The notes below the pieces were generated by a model. The model saw only the letters and a program-made list of their open reading frames with translations, searched no databases and was not told the origin of the DNA. Made by a program: the position numbers and the translations under genes. From NCBI GenBank assembly GCA_902635225.1, contig CACPNG010000002.1, positions 1-64,000 on the forward strand: a DNA stretch of 64,000 nucleotides, in the 5' to 3' direction. This document shows, in pieces, positions 1 to 11,718 of the stretch. This DNA is from an uncultured Pelagibacteraceae bacterium (GTDB taxonomy: Bacteria > Pseudomonadota > Alphaproteobacteria > Pelagibacterales > Pelagibacteraceae). Every line of letters starts with the position of its first letter. Positions within the stretch are counted from its first letter, which is position 1.

Positions 1-2
1 TG

Positions 3-2663
3 CTTACAGATGTAAGAAAAAAATTTTTAGAATATTTTAAAAAAAACAATCATCAAATTGTTGACTCAAGTAATTTAGTACCTAATAACGATCCAACACT
101 AATGTTTACTAATTCAGGTATGGTTCAGTTTAAGAACGTATTTACTGGGTTAGAAAAAAGAACTTATAAAACTGCAACCACTTCACAAAAATGTGTGAGA
201 GCAGGCGGAAAACACAATGATTTAGAAAATGTTGGTTATACCCCTAGACACCATACTTTTTTTGAAATGCTTGGAAATTTTTCATTTGGCGATTATTTTA
301 AAGAGCAAGCCATCCACCATGCTTGGAATTTATTAACCAAAGATTTTGGATTACCAAAAGAAAAATTATTAGTTACTGTTTTTCATGAAGACGAAGACGC
401 GTCCAGTTTATGGAAAAAAATATCAGGACTGAGTGAAAATAAGATAATTAAAATATCAACATCTGATAACTTCTGGTCCATGGGTGATACGGGACCATGT
501 GGCCCATGCTCTGAAATATTTTATGATCACGGTAATAAATTAAAAGGTGGAATCCCAGGAAGCCCTGACGAAGATGGCGATAGATTTATAGAAATTTGGA
601 ATCTTGTATTTATGCAATTTGAACAATTATCTAAAGATAAACGAATTGATTTACCAAAACCTTCAGTTGATACAGGTATGGGACTAGAAAGAATGACAGC
701 AGTTCTTCAAGGCACTCACGATAATTATAAAATTGATCACTTTCAAAAAATTATGGCTGCTTCATCTGATATTACAAAAACTTCAATCAATAATAAAACG
801 ATTGCAAGTCATAGAGTAATTGCTGACCACCTAAGAGCAAGTAGCTTTTTAATTGCTGAGGGGATATTGCCTTCTAATGAAGGTCGAGGATATGTTTTAA
901 GAAGGATTATGAGAAGGGGAATGAGACACGCTCATTCTCTAGGCAGTAAACAACCTGTTTTTTGTAAACTTTTTGAAATTTTATTAAATGAAATGAAAAG
1001 CAGTTATCCTGAACTAATTAGCGGAAAAGAATTAATAGTCGAAACTCTTAAAAATGAAGAGGAAAAATTTTCTTCACTTCTTGAACGAGGAATGAAAATT
1101 TTGGATGAAAATTTAAATAAAGTCCAAAATAAAACTCTTCCAGGTAAAGAGGCATTCAAATTATATGATACTTATGGTTTTCCTTTAGATTTAACTGCTG
1201 ACATTTTAAGAGGTAAAGATATTAAAGTAGATAATGATGAATTTGAGAGGGAGATGGAAAGAAGCAAAGCATTGGCAAGAGCTAATTGGAAAGGTTCAGG
1301 CGATAAGAGTGTTGAAGAAAGGTGGTTTATAGTTAGAGAGGAACTCAATCCTACTGAATTTTTAGGTTATGAATTTGATAAGGCCGAAGGTGTAATAATC
1401 AAAATTTCAAAAAATGATAAATTTGTTGAATCAGCTAGCACTGGAGACGAAGTAGAAATAATAACTAATCAAACACCATTTTATGGAGAGTCAGGTGGTC
1501 AAGTTGGAGACCAAGGATATATTTTTAACTCAGAATGTAAAATAAAAATTAATGATACTCAAAAAAAAATGGGAGATTTATTTGTTCATTATGGAAAAAT
1601 TGAAAAAGGCTCAATATCAATCGGGCAGAGTGTAAATTTAGAAATAGATGTTTTAAAAAGAAATAACTCTAAAGCTAATCATTCTGCTACCCATTTATTA
1701 CATGAGTCATTAAGAAGAACTCTAGGGAAGCATGTGACGCAAAAAGGATCATTAGTCTCTCCTGAAAGGCTAAGATTCGATTTTAGTCATAATAAACCTA
1801 TTGAAAAAGATGAAATGATTAAAATAAATAATATTGTTAATGAAATAATAGCAGGGTCTTCAGATGTACAAACAAGAATAATGACCCCAAAAGATGCAGT
1901 TAATATGGGCGCTCTTGCATTATTTGGTGAAAAGTATGGAGTGGAAGTAAGAGTAGTTTTCATGGGAAAGGAAAACAATGGTTTTTTCTCAACAGAATTA
2001 TGTGGGGGTACCCATGTTAAAAATACTAAAGAAATTGGTAAGTTTAAAGTTGTTAGCCAATCTTCTATTGCATCAGGAGTTAGAAGAGTTGAGGCGTTAA
2101 GAGATAAGGAATTAGATGAATATGAAAAATCTAAAATTAAAGACAAGTCTCAGAAAGAGTTAATTCTTAAAAATGAAATTGAATTAGTTAAAAAAGAACT
2201 TCAAAATTTTAAAATTAAACCTGATTATATTGACAATTTAGACTTATCTGAAAACTTAAAAAATTTAAATAAACAACTTAACAAAGTAAAAATCGAAAGT
2301 ATCAAGAAAGATAAAAGCAAAAATATAATTAATGATAAAAAAATAGGAAATATATTTATTCGAGAACAAATTTTAAAAGATTTTCCTCCAAAAGAACTTA
2401 GAAATATAATTGATCAAGGGAAAAAAGATATTAAATCAGGAATTGTAGTTAGTATTTCTACTTTTGAAGATAAGGTTGGTTTAGCTGTAGGAATTTCTCA
2501 AGACCTAACCTCAAAATATAATGCTGTAGACTTTGTAAAAGCAGCATCATTAATCCTAGGCGGAAACGGAGGTGGTGGTAGAAAAGATTTTGCCCAAGCT
2601 GGAGGAGTAGATAAAAGTAAAATTGAAGAAGCTTTCAAAGAAATATCAAATATGATTAGTTGA
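3..2663 (+). CDS. alaS: Alanine--tRNA ligase (5' end truncated by window edge)
   Basis: The reading frame is open back to base 3 ([44 protein letters not shown]), upstream of the ORF-track start. AlaRS motifs: [48 protein letters not shown]. Confidence 0.98.
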   Translation, partial: LTDVRKKFLEYFKKNNHQIVDSSNLVPNNDPTLMFTNSGMVQFKNVFTGLEKRTYKTATTSQKCVRAGGKHNDLENVGYTPRHHTFFEMLGNFSFGDYFKEQAIHHAWNLLTKDFGLPKEKLLVTVFHEDEDASSLWKKISGLSENKIIKISTSDNFWSMGDTGPCGPCSEIFYDHGNKLKGGIPGSPDEDGDRFIEIWNLVFMQFEQLSKDKRIDLPKPSVDTGMGLERMTAVLQGTHDNYKIDHFQKIMAASSDITKTSINNKTIASHRVIADHLRASSFLIAEGILPSNEGRGYVLRRIMRRGMRHAHSLGSKQPVFCKLFEILLNEMKSSYPELISGKELIVETLKNEEEKFSSLLERGMKILDENLNKVQNKTLPGKEAFKLYDTYGFPLDLTADILRGKDIKVDNDEFEREMERSKALARANWKGSGDKSVEERWFIVREELNPTEFLGYEFDKAEGVIIKISKNDKFVESASTGDEVEIITNQTPFYGESGGQVGDQGYIFNSECKIKINDTQKKMGDLFVHYGKIEKGSISIGQSVNLEIDVLKRNNSKANHSATHLLHESLRRTLGKHVTQKGSLVSPERLRFDFSHNKPIEKDEMIKINNIVNEIIAGSSDVQTRIMTPKDAVNMGALALFGEKYGVEVRVVFMGKENNGFFSTELCGGTHVKNTKEIGKFKVVSQSSIASGVRRVEALRDKELDEYEKSKIKDKSQKELILKNEIELVKKELQNFKIKPDYIDNLDLSENLKNLNKQLNKVKIESIKKDKSKNIINDKKIGNIFIREQILKDFPPKELRNIIDQGKKDIKSGIVVSISTFEDKVGLAVGISQDLTSKYNAVDFVKAASLILGGNGGGGRKDFAQAGGVDKSKIEEAFKEISNMIS

Positions 2664-3870
2664 GTTTTTTTTTTAAATTTCCATCAATAGCTTCTAAGAA
2701 TTGATTTGTTGTAAGATATTTAGTTGATTTATCGATCAAAATTGCTAAATCTTTAGTCATTGAACCACTTTCGACAGTTTTAATACACACTTCTTCGAGG
2801 TTATTAGCAAATTCAACAAGTTCATTATTATCATCAAGTTTTCCTCTATGAGCTAAGCCTCTTGTCCACGCAAATATCGAAGCTATAGGATTTGTAGAAG
2901 TTTCTTTTCCTTGTTGGTGCATTCTGTAATGTCTAGTTACAGTTCCATGTGCAGCTTCTGACTCAACAGTTTTACCATCTGGCGTCATTAAAACGCTCGT
3001 CATTAATCCTAGAGACCCAAATCCTTGCGCTACAGTATCTGACTGAACATCACCATCATAATTTTTGCATGCCCAAATGTATCCGCCGTTCCACTTCATT
3101 GCACAAGCTACCATGTCATCGATTAATCTATGTTCGTAAGTAATATTAGCTTTTGTAAACTGTTCAGAAAATTCTTTTTCAAAGACTTCTTGGAAAAGAT
3201 CTTTAAATCTTCCATCGTATGCTTTTAAAATTGTATTTTTGGTTGACAAATAAACCGGCCACTTTCTTCTAAGCCCATAATTCATACAAGCTCTGGCAAA
3301 ATTCTTTATTGACTCATCTAAGTTATACATAGTTAATGCAGTACCAGATCCAGGGAAATTAAAAACTTTGAATTCTTTTTTATCTTTACCGTTTTTAGAT
3401 GTCCATTTTACTTCAAGATCACCCTCACCAGGTATTAAAAAATCAGTAGCTCTATATTGATCTCCAAAAGCATGTCTGCCTATAACGATCGGCTTTGTCC
3501 AACCTGGAACTAGCTTTGGGACATTTTTACAGATAATTGGCTCTCTAAACACTGTGCCTCCTAGAATATTTCTTATTGTTCCATTTGGTGATCTCCACAT
3601 TTTTTTTAACTTGAATTCTTCTACTCTAGCCTCATCTGGTGTGATAGTTGCACATTTTACTCCTACACCATGTTTTTTTATAGCATTAGCAGCGTCAATA
3701 GTAATTTGGTCATTAGTCTTATCACGACTTTCCATGCCAAGATCATAATATTTAAGGTCAATATCTAGATATGGTTTGATAAGCTTATCCTTAATAAATG
3801 ACCATATAATCCTAGTCATTTCGTCCCCATCTAACTCAACAACTGGATTTTTTACTTTTATTTTTGACAT
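2656..3870 (-). CDS. icd: Isocitrate dehydrogenase (NADP+)
   Basis: 404 aa; [42 protein letters not shown] typical of the eukaryote-like NADP-IDH family. Confidence 0.97.
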   Translation of the reverse strand: MSKIKVKNPVVELDGDEMTRIIWSFIKDKLIKPYLDIDLKYYDLGMESRDKTNDQITIDAANAIKKHGVGVKCATITPDEARVEEFKLKKMWRSPNGTIRNILGGTVFREPIICKNVPKLVPGWTKPIVIGRHAFGDQYRATDFLIPGEGDLEVKWTSKNGKDKKEFKVFNFPGSGTALTMYNLDESIKNFARACMNYGLRRKWPVYLSTKNTILKAYDGRFKDLFQEVFEKEFSEQFTKANITYEHRLIDDMVACAMKWNGGYIWACKNYDGDVQSDTVAQGFGSLGLMTSVLMTPDGKTVESEAAHGTVTRHYRMHQQGKETSTNPIASIFAWTRGLAHRGKLDDNNELVEFANNLEEVCIKTVESGSMTKDLAILIDKSTKYLTTNQFLEAIDGNLKKKLN

Positions 3871-3934
3871 AAAAAATAGATTGATAAACTGTAATTTTTA
3901 TACATATTAAGAAAAATTTAGCAAACTTAAAATT

Positions 3935-4585
3935 ATGTTTAACACAATATTTCCAAAGATCCATAAAGAAGGCTACAAATTCTTAGCTATTTCAGTTCTA
4001 CTAACTTTTGCAGCCCTGTTTTTTTCTAAGTTAATAGGTTTATTGCTTATAATAATCTCAATCTGGGTATATTATTTTTTTAGAGACCCTGAACGTTTTC
4101 CTATTGATGACGATAGTTATTTAGTAAGTCCTGCAGACGGACTAATTACAGATATATCAGAACGATCTGGTCCAGAGGAACTAAGACTTGAAAACACTTC
4201 ATATACAAGAGTGAGTATTTTTATGAATGTTTTTAATTGTCATGTAAATAGAGTGCCAACTTCATGTAAGGTTGAAGAAATCTATTACAAGCCGGGAAAA
4301 TTTTTAAATGCATCTTTAGATAAAGCTTCTGAAGAAAATGAAAGAAATTTTTTCAAAATAATTTCCAAAAAAGATAAAGAAGAAATTGTTATTGTCCAAA
4401 TAGCAGGATTGATTGCTAGAAGAATAGTTTGTGATGTTGAACAAGGTCAAGACTTGAAACAAGGAGATAGAATAGGAATGATAAGATTTGGAAGTAGAGT
4501 AGATATTTATTTAAAAAATAAAAAAGTTTTAGCCAAACTTGGTCAAAATGTTGTTGCTGGAGAAAGTTTAATTGCATCTGAATAA
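3935..4585 (+). CDS. psd: Phosphatidylserine decarboxylase proenzyme
   Basis: 216 aa; YFFRDPERFP, SPADGLI, FMNVFNCHVNRVP, and C-terminal FGSRVDIYL pyruvoyl processing motif. Confidence 0.95.
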   Translation: MFNTIFPKIHKEGYKFLAISVLLTFAALFFSKLIGLLLIIISIWVYYFFRDPERFPIDDDSYLVSPADGLITDISERSGPEELRLENTSYTRVSIFMNVFNCHVNRVPTSCKVEEIYYKPGKFLNASLDKASEENERNFFKIISKKDKEEIVIVQIAGLIARRIVCDVEQGQDLKQGDRIGMIRFGSRVDIYLKNKKVLAKLGQNVVAGESLIASE

Positions 4586-5376
4586 TGGAACAAAATAAAA
4601 AATTTAAAATAGTTTCATCAAAGAAAACCAGATATCTTCTTCCAAATATACTTACTTTAGGTGGAGTATGTCTTGGAATAAGTTCAATAAAGTTTTCTAT
4701 CGATGGTAACTTTAGTTTATCGGTCACTCTAATATTATTAGCGGCAATATTTGATGCACTTGATGGAAGAATCGCAAGATTAATAAAAGGAACATCAGAA
4801 TTCGGAAAAGAATTAGACTCGTTAACTGATTTTGTCAGTTTTGGCATAGCCCCAGTGTTTATTTTGTATTTTTGGGAATTGAATTCTTACGGAAAACTTG
4901 GATGGGCTATCGCTTTAATTTACTCTGTTTGCTGTGTATTGAGGCTAGCTAGATTTAATATAACTAAGCATGACGATAATCATGAATGGAAAAATAATTT
5001 TTTTGAAGGAATACCATCACCTGCCGGAGGGTTAATAATATTGATACCATTAATTTATGAATTAAGTAATTTTAATTTTGATCTCAATTTACGATTTATC
5101 ACACCTTATCTAACTATTTTTATCGCTTTGATGTTAGTAAGCAAAGTTCCTACTCCTTCATTAAAAAAAATATCAATCTCACCAAAAACAACTATATTTT
5201 TACTATTGTCAGCAGGGATGATTTTTATCGCTTTATTATTCTATACTTTTGAAACTCTTCTCTTTTTTAGTTTAGTATATCTAACTGTAATACCTGCTAG
5301 TATTTTTTTCTACAAAAAACAGCTTAAAAAACATTCGACACAAATATCAGATGAAGATCATGAAGATATTTTGTAA
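4585..5376 (+). CDS. pssA: CDP-diacylglycerol--serine O-phosphatidyltransferase
   Basis: CDP-alcohol phosphotransferase motif DALDGRIARLIKGTSEFGKELDSLTD; adjacent to psd. Confidence 0.95.
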   Translation: MEQNKKFKIVSSKKTRYLLPNILTLGGVCLGISSIKFSIDGNFSLSVTLILLAAIFDALDGRIARLIKGTSEFGKELDSLTDFVSFGIAPVFILYFWELNSYGKLGWAIALIYSVCCVLRLARFNITKHDDNHEWKNNFFEGIPSPAGGLIILIPLIYELSNFNFDLNLRFITPYLTIFIALMLVSKVPTPSLKKISISPKTTIFLLLSAGMIFIALLFYTFETLLFFSLVYLTVIPASIFFYKKQLKKHSTQISDEDHEDIL

Positions 5377-6002
5377 TGAAAAAATCTAAAAGATCTAAAA
5401 AAAGCAACTCTTGGAAGATAAAACAACATAGAGATCCTTTTTTTAAAAGATCAAAAACTCTTGGTTACAGATCAAGAGCATCGTTTAAATTGATTGAACT
5501 AAATGAAAAATTTAAATTTTTGAAAACTAATACAAATCTTTTAGATTTGGGCGCATATCCTGGTAGTTGGTCACAAGTTGCAAGCAAGATAATTACTAAG
5601 GGTAAAATTTTATCAATAGATATCAAAAATATGAGTCCTATAAAAAATGTAAATTTCTATAAAAGTGATATTTTCGAAAAAACAACAAAAAATAAGATTA
5701 GAGATTTTTTTAATGGTAAATTGGAAGTGATTATTTCAGATATGGCGGCGGATACTACTGGCAATAAGTCACTTGATTCTATAAGAACAAATCAATTATG
5801 TTTAGAAATTCTACTTCTATCCCCTAAAGTACTTGTTTCGAATGGGGTTTTTGTATCAAAAGTGTTTATGGGTAATGATTTTGATGAAATTAAAAAACTA
5901 GCTAAAACTTTGTTTAAAGATGTAAAATTCTTTAAACCAGCATCTAGTAGAAATGAATCAAAGGAAACTTATATACATTGTAAAATTTTAAAGACTTTAT
6001 AA
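5376..6002 (+). CDS. rlmE: 23S rRNA (uridine-2'-O)-methyltransferase RlmE/FtsJ
   Basis: 208 aa; DPFFKRSKTLGYRSRASFKLIELNEKF, LLDLGAYPGSWSQVA, SDMAADTTGNKSLD. Confidence 0.95.
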   Translation: MKKSKRSKKSNSWKIKQHRDPFFKRSKTLGYRSRASFKLIELNEKFKFLKTNTNLLDLGAYPGSWSQVASKIITKGKILSIDIKNMSPIKNVNFYKSDIFEKTTKNKIRDFFNGKLEVIISDMAADTTGNKSLDSIRTNQLCLEILLLSPKVLVSNGVFVSKVFMGNDFDEIKKLAKTLFKDVKFFKPASSRNESKETYIHCKILKTL

Positions 6003-6028
6003 TTTTTAAAAATTGTTTATAAATTAAT

Positions 6029-7108
6029 ATGGAAACAATAAAAGAGTCTTTAACCTTTGATGATGTATTGCTAACTCCAAAATACTCTGATGTGTTGCCA
6101 TCCGAAACAGATATTTCTTTAAATCTATCTAAAAAAATAAATTTAAAAGTACCATTCTTATCATCAGCTATGGACACAGTGACCGAGTCAAAAATGGCTA
6201 TAGCAATTGCGGAAGCTGGAGGTATCGGCGTTATACATAGAAATCTTAACATTAAAAAACAATCTAAAGAAGTAATAAAAGTTAAGAAAAAAAAATTAAT
6301 TGTAGGTGCTGCAATTGGCACAAATAATGAGGATTTAGAAAGAGCGAGATCGTTAATCAATAATGGATGTGATTTAATTGTTATAGATACTGCTCATGGA
6401 CATAGTGCAAAAGTACTTAAAACATTGTCAAAACTAAAAAAAATTAATTCTAATTTCCCTATTTGTGTTGGTAATATTGCAACTGCGGAAGCTGCAAAAA
6501 AATTATATAATTCCGGAGCTGATATTATTAAAGTAGGAATTGGACCTGGCTCTATATGCACAACTAGAATGGTAGCTGGTATAGGTGTTCCGCAGATTTC
6601 CGCGATTATGGAGGTCAAAGGTGTATTAAAAAACAAAAAGATAAAAATTATCTCAGATGGTGGAGTAAAATTTTCTGGGGACATAGCAAAAGCTTTGGCC
6701 GCTGGAGCAGATGCCATAATGATGGGGTCTATTTTTGCTGGTACAGATGAGAGTCCAGGAAAAAAATTTAAAATAAAGGGAAAAATATATAAACAATATA
6801 GAGGCATGGGCTCTATTGGGGCAATGTCATCGGGTTCAGCTAATAGATATTTTCAAAAAAACTTTAGAGATAAATCAAAATTTGTCCCCGAAGGAGTTGA
6901 GGGTAGAGTTGAATATAAAGGCAATGTTTCGAAAATAATTTATCAATTAAAAGGAGGTCTTCGCTCTTCAATGGGATACATAGGAGCAAAAAATTTGAAT
7001 CAAATTTCAAAAAATGCCAAGTTCATTAAAATTACAAAAGCGGGTTTTTATGAAAGTATGGTACACAGTGTGGAAATTACACAAAAAACAATTAATTATA
7101 AGTTATGA
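6029..7108 (+). CDS. guaB: IMP dehydrogenase, short form lacking the CBS (Bateman) domains
   Basis: 359 aa; LTFDDVLLTPKYSDVLP, GVIHRNL, GIGPGSICTTR, SDGGVKFSGDIAKALAAGADAIMMGS, GMGSIGAMSSGSANRYFQ. GVIHRNLNIKKQSKEVIKVKKKK joins directly to LIVGAAIG. Confidence 0.96.
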   Translation: METIKESLTFDDVLLTPKYSDVLPSETDISLNLSKKINLKVPFLSSAMDTVTESKMAIAIAEAGGIGVIHRNLNIKKQSKEVIKVKKKKLIVGAAIGTNNEDLERARSLINNGCDLIVIDTAHGHSAKVLKTLSKLKKINSNFPICVGNIATAEAAKKLYNSGADIIKVGIGPGSICTTRMVAGIGVPQISAIMEVKGVLKNKKIKIISDGGVKFSGDIAKALAAGADAIMMGSIFAGTDESPGKKFKIKGKIYKQYRGMGSIGAMSSGSANRYFQKNFRDKSKFVPEGVEGRVEYKGNVSKIIYQLKGGLRSSMGYIGAKNLNQISKNAKFIKITKAGFYESMVHSVEITQKTINYKL

Positions 7109-7524
7109 TATTGAGGTTAAAATTAGCTTTTATTTTACTACTTTTGCCTAATAAACTAATGGCAAATAATATTTATTTTGAAGAAGGTTTGAGACTTTTT
7201 AAAAAAGAAAAATTTGCAGAGGCGAAATTTAAATTTGAACAAAATATAGTTTTTAACCCAAAAAGTGAAATATCCTATCTTTATTTGTCAAAAATTTTTA
7301 AGAATTTAAAAAATAAAAATTTACAAGAAAAGAATTTGAATACCGTTATTCTTTTAAACCCAAAAAATGAGGAAGCAATTTATAATTTAGCAAAATTAAA
7401 ACTTGATGCATCAGACTATCAAAAAAGTAAAGAATTGAATGATAAACTGAATAATATTTGTGAAAAATTTTGCAATAAAAGTAAGAAATTAAAAGTTGAA
7501 ATTGAAAATTTATCAAAAAAATAA
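7105..7524 (+). CDS. Small secreted tetratricopeptide-repeat protein
   Basis: 139 aa; N-terminal hydrophobic signal (LKLAFILLLLPNKLMA) followed by TPR-like helices; between guaB and guaA. Confidence 0.7.
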   Translation: MILRLKLAFILLLLPNKLMANNIYFEEGLRLFKKEKFAEAKFKFEQNIVFNPKSEISYLYLSKIFKNLKNKNLQEKNLNTVILLNPKNEEAIYNLAKLKLDASDYQKSKELNDKLNNICEKFCNKSKKLKVEIENLSKK

Positions 7525-9084
7525 ATGCAATTTCAAAAATTTAACGAAAGCATATTAATTATTGACTTCGGATCTCAAGTTACTAAATTAATAGCAAGAA
7601 GAATAAGAGATTTAGGTGTCCATTCTGAAATTGTTACCCCGAATGAGGTGAAAAAAATTAAAGATTTTTCTAAAGTTAAAGGTATAATATTCTCTGGGGG
7701 ACCTTCATCAGTTACAAAAAGCAAATATCAAAACGTCCCAAAACATATCTTTACAAAAAAAATTCCAATTCTTGGAATATGTTATGGTTTACAATTAATA
7801 GCAAAATTATACGGAGGAAAAATTAAATCATCAAATAAGCGAAGAGAGTTTGGAAGGGCTTTTATTTTTAAAAAAAAACAATCATTGCTCACTAAAAATT
7901 TTTTTTCTCCCAAAGTTGCTGTTTGGATGAGTCATGAAGATTCAGTAGTCAAACTGCCAAAGGGTTTTAGATCAGTTGCTTTTACAAAAGATTCTAAATT
8001 AACAATAATTGAAAATAAAAAAGAAAAAATCTATGGAATACAATTTCATCCAGAAGTTACTCATACAGATAATGGTAAAAAGATATTTAAAAATTTTTTA
8101 TTTTCTATATGCAAGGTAAAAAAGAGCTGGAATGCTGTGTCTCAGAAAAATAGATTAATTCAAGATATAAAAGATTTAGTAAAAAAAGACAGAGTCATTT
8201 GTGCTCTTTCTGGTGGAGTGGATAGCAGCGTTGTTGCATTACTGATTAATAAAGCTATAAAAAAAAATTTAATTTGTATTATGGTAGATACTGGATTGAT
8301 GCGAAAAAATGAATTTAAGCACACTTATAAAATTTTCAAAAATAAATATAAGCTTAATGTACATATAATTAATGCTTCAAATAAATTTTTAAGTAAACTC
8401 AAAAATATTTCAAATCCTGAAAAAAAAAGAAAAATTATTGGAAATTTATTTATTAAAATATTTGAAAGAGAGTCAAAAAAATTTAAAAAAGTAAAATATC
8501 TTGCTCAAGGCACTCTTTATCCTGATATAATTGAAAGTAAATCATCTACAGGAAGTAAAACTTCAAAAATAAAATCTCACCATAATGTTGGAGGATTACC
8601 AAAAAAAATGAATTTAAGTTTAATCGAGCCGTTAAAAGAATTTTTTAAAGATGAGGTAAGAATTCTTGGTAAAGCTTTAGGATTAGAAAAAAAAATATGT
8701 TATCGACATCCATTCCCTGGTCCAGGATTAGGTATAAGAATTATAGGAAGCATAACTAAAGAAAAAATTAAAATTCTTCAGGAAGCAGATTATATTTTTA
8801 TAAATGAATTAAATAAAAATAATCTCTATCACAAAATTTGGCAAGCTTATGCTGCGCTTCTCCCAATAAAAACTGTTGGAGTAATGGGAGATTCAAGAAC
8901 CTATGAGTTTACTTGTTTGCTAAGAGCTGTTATTTCTGAAGATGGAATGACTGCTGATTATTTTAGCTTTCCAAAAGAATTTTTGGATAAAATCTCTAAT
9001 AAAATAATAAATAATGTGAAAGGTATTAATAGAGTTGTATATGATATAAGCTCAAAACCACCTAGCACAATTGAATTAGAGTAA
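7525..9084 (+). CDS. guaA: GMP synthase (glutamine-hydrolysing)
   Basis: 519 aa; GATase class I motifs ([20 protein letters not shown]), [14 protein letters not shown]-loop, [12 protein letters not shown]-terminal KPPSTIELE. Confidence 0.98.
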   Translation: MQFQKFNESILIIDFGSQVTKLIARRIRDLGVHSEIVTPNEVKKIKDFSKVKGIIFSGGPSSVTKSKYQNVPKHIFTKKIPILGICYGLQLIAKLYGGKIKSSNKRREFGRAFIFKKKQSLLTKNFFSPKVAVWMSHEDSVVKLPKGFRSVAFTKDSKLTIIENKKEKIYGIQFHPEVTHTDNGKKIFKNFLFSICKVKKSWNAVSQKNRLIQDIKDLVKKDRVICALSGGVDSSVVALLINKAIKKNLICIMVDTGLMRKNEFKHTYKIFKNKYKLNVHIINASNKFLSKLKNISNPEKKRKIIGNLFIKIFERESKKFKKVKYLAQGTLYPDIIESKSSTGSKTSKIKSHHNVGGLPKKMNLSLIEPLKEFFKDEVRILGKALGLEKKICYRHPFPGPGLGIRIIGSITKEKIKILQEADYIFINELNKNNLYHKIWQAYAALLPIKTVGVMGDSRTYEFTCLLRAVISEDGMTADYFSFPKEFLDKISNKIINNVKGINRVVYDISSKPPSTIELE

Positions 9085-9098
9085 ATTAAAATTTAATA

Positions 9099-9890
9099 AT
9101 GAATAAAAAAATTCAAAATATTATTAAAAAAAAAAATAAATCAAAAATTGTGAGTTTAACAGCTTATTCAAGAAATATAGCAAAAATTCTCGATAAACAT
9201 TGCGATATAGTTTTAGTTGGAGACTCTATGGCAAATGTTTTATACGGACAAAACAACACCCACAAAATGAATTTAGCAAATATGATACAACATACTATAA
9301 GTGTAAAAAAAGGTATTAAAAAATCATTATTAGTTGTAGATATGCCTAAAGGGTCTTACACGAACTTAAATTTAGCAAAAAAAAACGCGAAACTGTTAAT
9401 GAGAAAAACAAAATGCGATGCCATCAAATTAGAAAGTAACAATAAAAATTTTGAAATAATCAGATCATTAGTAAAAAACAAAATTCCAGTAATGGGCCAC
9501 ATAGGATTTACCCCACAATTTAAGAAAAAATTCAAAATTGAAGGTGATACAAAAAAAAAAGCCGAAAAACTTTTAAAAGAAGCAAAAGATATTGAAAAGG
9601 CAGGAGCCTTTTCGATTGTGCTTGAATGTCTTAACCCTAAAGCTTCAAAATTAATCACTAATAATTTAAAGATTCCGACCATTGGAATTGGTTCATCGAA
9701 TGATTGCGATGGGCAAATACTTGTGACCGATGACATGTTAGGAATTAGTGGTTTTTACCCTAAATATGTTAAAAAATACTTATCTCTTGATAGAATTATT
9801 GAAAAAGCTATAAAAAAATATACTAGGGATGTTAAATTAAAAAAATTTCCTTCAAAGAAAAATTTTTTAAATGGATCAACATACAGATAA
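9099..9890 (+). CDS. panB: 3-methyl-2-oxobutanoate hydroxymethyltransferase
   Basis: 263 aa; VSLTAYSRNIAKILDKHCDIVLVGDSMANVLYG, MGHIGFTPQ, ECLNPKASKLITNNLKIPTIGIGSS. Confidence 0.94.
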   Translation: MNKKIQNIIKKKNKSKIVSLTAYSRNIAKILDKHCDIVLVGDSMANVLYGQNNTHKMNLANMIQHTISVKKGIKKSLLVVDMPKGSYTNLNLAKKNAKLLMRKTKCDAIKLESNNKNFEIIRSLVKNKIPVMGHIGFTPQFKKKFKIEGDTKKKAEKLLKEAKDIEKAGAFSIVLECLNPKASKLITNNLKIPTIGIGSSNDCDGQILVTDDMLGISGFYPKYVKKYLSLDRIIEKAIKKYTRDVKLKKFPSKKNFLNGSTYR

Positions 9891-10380
9891 AGATTTAGAA
9901 TTTACAGAAAAGTTAAAATTATTTTTTAAAGAACAAAAAGTTAAAATAATATTAATATCTTGCACTTGTGTACTCATAGCAATAATTTTTTTAGTGATGA
10001 AGGTTTTTCAAGAAAGAGAAAATATTTTAATTTCTGAAAAATTTATTAAAGCAAATATTTTTTTATCCTCCCAAAACGAAGATAAATCAAAGGAACTGTA
10101 TGAAGAAATAATAAAAAGTAAAAATAAGTTTTATTCAATCTTGGCATTAAATACGATACTTGAGAAAGAATTAGAAAATGATGAAAATATAATAATTAAT
10201 TATTTTAATATGTTGCAAGACTTATCTATTCCACGTGATCAAAAAGATCTTTTAATTTTTAAGAAAGCTTTATATTTAATTCAATTATCAAGAATCAAGG
10301 AAGGTAAAGATTTACTGAAAAAACTCTCTAATTCCAACTCTTATCTGAAAAATATAGCAGATCAGATATTAGAAAATTAA
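9871..10380 (+). CDS. Membrane-anchored TPR-like protein (YfgM-like), upstream of bamB
   Basis: 169 aa; one N-terminal TM helix plus helical repeats; position before a BamB-like gene matches the yfgM-bamB arrangement. Confidence 0.6.
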   Translation: MDQHTDKDLEFTEKLKLFFKEQKVKIILISCTCVLIAIIFLVMKVFQERENILISEKFIKANIFLSSQNEDKSKELYEEIIKSKNKFYSILALNTILEKELENDENIIINYFNMLQDLSIPRDQKDLLIFKKALYLIQLSRIKEGKDLLKKLSNSNSYLKNIADQILEN

Positions 10381-10392
10381 ATTTACAAATAA

Positions 10393-11718
10393 ATGAAAAA
10401 AAATATTTTAATTATATTTATTATTTTATTCTATAGTTGTTCATTTGATAATAAATCTGGTATCTGGAAAAATGAGAATATTATTTCTAAAGATAGTAAC
10501 GATAGTTTCAGAGAATTTAAAAAACTTTCTATAACTTATACTCCTTACAATAAAATTATAAACATTCCAAAAAATTTTGAATTAAAAGCTCCTGTTTTAG
10601 TGAATGTAAAAAATTGGAGTGATATTTTTTTTAGTGATACTAACAATTTATTAAACCTTAAATATTCTAACCTATCTAACCAAAAGTTTAGAAGCAAAAA
10701 GATATCAAGAAATAGTATTAGCAGTTATATATTATCAGAAAATAAAAATATTATATTCAGCGATTCTAATGGAAATATATTTATTTTTTCATTAATTGAT
10801 AAAAGATTAATAAATAAATTTAATTTTTACAAAAAAAAATTTAAAAATATTGAAAAAAAATTAAATCTTATAGTAGAGAATGGGATAATTTATGTTTCTG
10901 ATAACATCGGTTTTTTATACGCATTTGACTATAAGAAAAATAAAGTAATTTGGGCTAAAAATTATAAAATTCCTTTTCGTTCTAATTTGAAAATATTTAA
11001 AGATAAAGTATTAGCATCAAATCAAAACAATAATTTGTATTTTTTTAATAAATATTCTGGAGATATTTCTAAATTAATTCCTACAGAGGAAACTGCTGTA
11101 AAAAATACATTTAAAAATAATTTATCTTTGAATAATAAATATACCTTTTTTTTAAATACTTATGGATCTTTATATGCTGTAACAAAAAAAGATATGGAAA
11201 TTAAATGGTTCGTAAATTTAAATCGATCTTTAGATATTAACCCTAGCAATTTGTTTTTGGGAAATCAAATAGTCAATGATGATAAAAAGATTGTAATTAC
11301 CTCGAACCAATCTACATTTATTTTAGACGATGAGACAGGTTCGATACTATTTAAAAAGAATTTTAGTTCTATTGTTAAACCAATTATAATTGACCAATAC
11401 TTTCTCTCGATAAGTAAAAACAATTTCTTAATTTTAACAAATATGAATAATGGAAAAATATTATATTCACTAGACATAAATCAAGAAATATCAAGTTATT
11501 TAAAAAGTAAAAAAAGAGAAGTTCAAATTAAGAATATGATGATAGTGAATAATAAAATTTTTATTTTTTTAAAAAATTCCTTCCTCTTAAAGTTTGATCT
11601 TAATGGCAAACTTACGAATATTGATAAACTTACTAGTAAGCTAAATACTTTTCCAATTATGATTGATGGTTCGATGGTATATTTAGATTTTAAAAACAGA
11701 CTATTAGAAGTAAATTAA
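10393..11718 (+). CDS. bamB: Outer-membrane assembly lipoprotein BamB-like (PQQ/beta-propeller repeats)
   Basis: 441 aa; lipoprotein signal (IIFIILFYSCSFD), repeated propeller strands (YVSDNIGFLYAFDYKKNKVIWAKN; NNLYFFNKYSGDI; GSLYAVTKKDMEIKWFVNL). Confidence 0.72.
   Translation: MKKNILIIFIILFYSCSFDNKSGIWKNENIISKDSNDSFREFKKLSITYTPYNKIINIPKNFELKAPVLVNVKNWSDIFFSDTNNLLNLKYSNLSNQKFRSKKISRNSISSYILSENKNIIFSDSNGNIFIFSLIDKRLINKFNFYKKKFKNIEKKLNLIVENGIIYVSDNIGFLYAFDYKKNKVIWAKNYKIPFRSNLKIFKDKVLASNQNNNLYFFNKYSGDISKLIPTEETAVKNTFKNNLSLNNKYTFFLNTYGSLYAVTKKDMEIKWFVNLNRSLDINPSNLFLGNQIVNDDKKIVITSNQSTFILDDETGSILFKKNFSSIVKPIIIDQYFLSISKNNFLILTNMNNGKILYSLDINQEISSYLKSKKREVQIKNMMIVNNKIFIFLKNSFLLKFDLNGKLTNIDKLTSKLNTFPIMIDGSMVYLDFKNRLLEVN

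Noticed and set aside
1787-2146. ORF on the minus strand inside alaS, and similar antisense ORFs throughout (e.g. 4416-4847, 6394-6807, 9356-9736, 47315-47710)
   Set aside because: They lie antisense to confidently assigned genes, have low-complexity or hydrophobic translations and match no family; AT-rich codon usage of the sense gene explains them.
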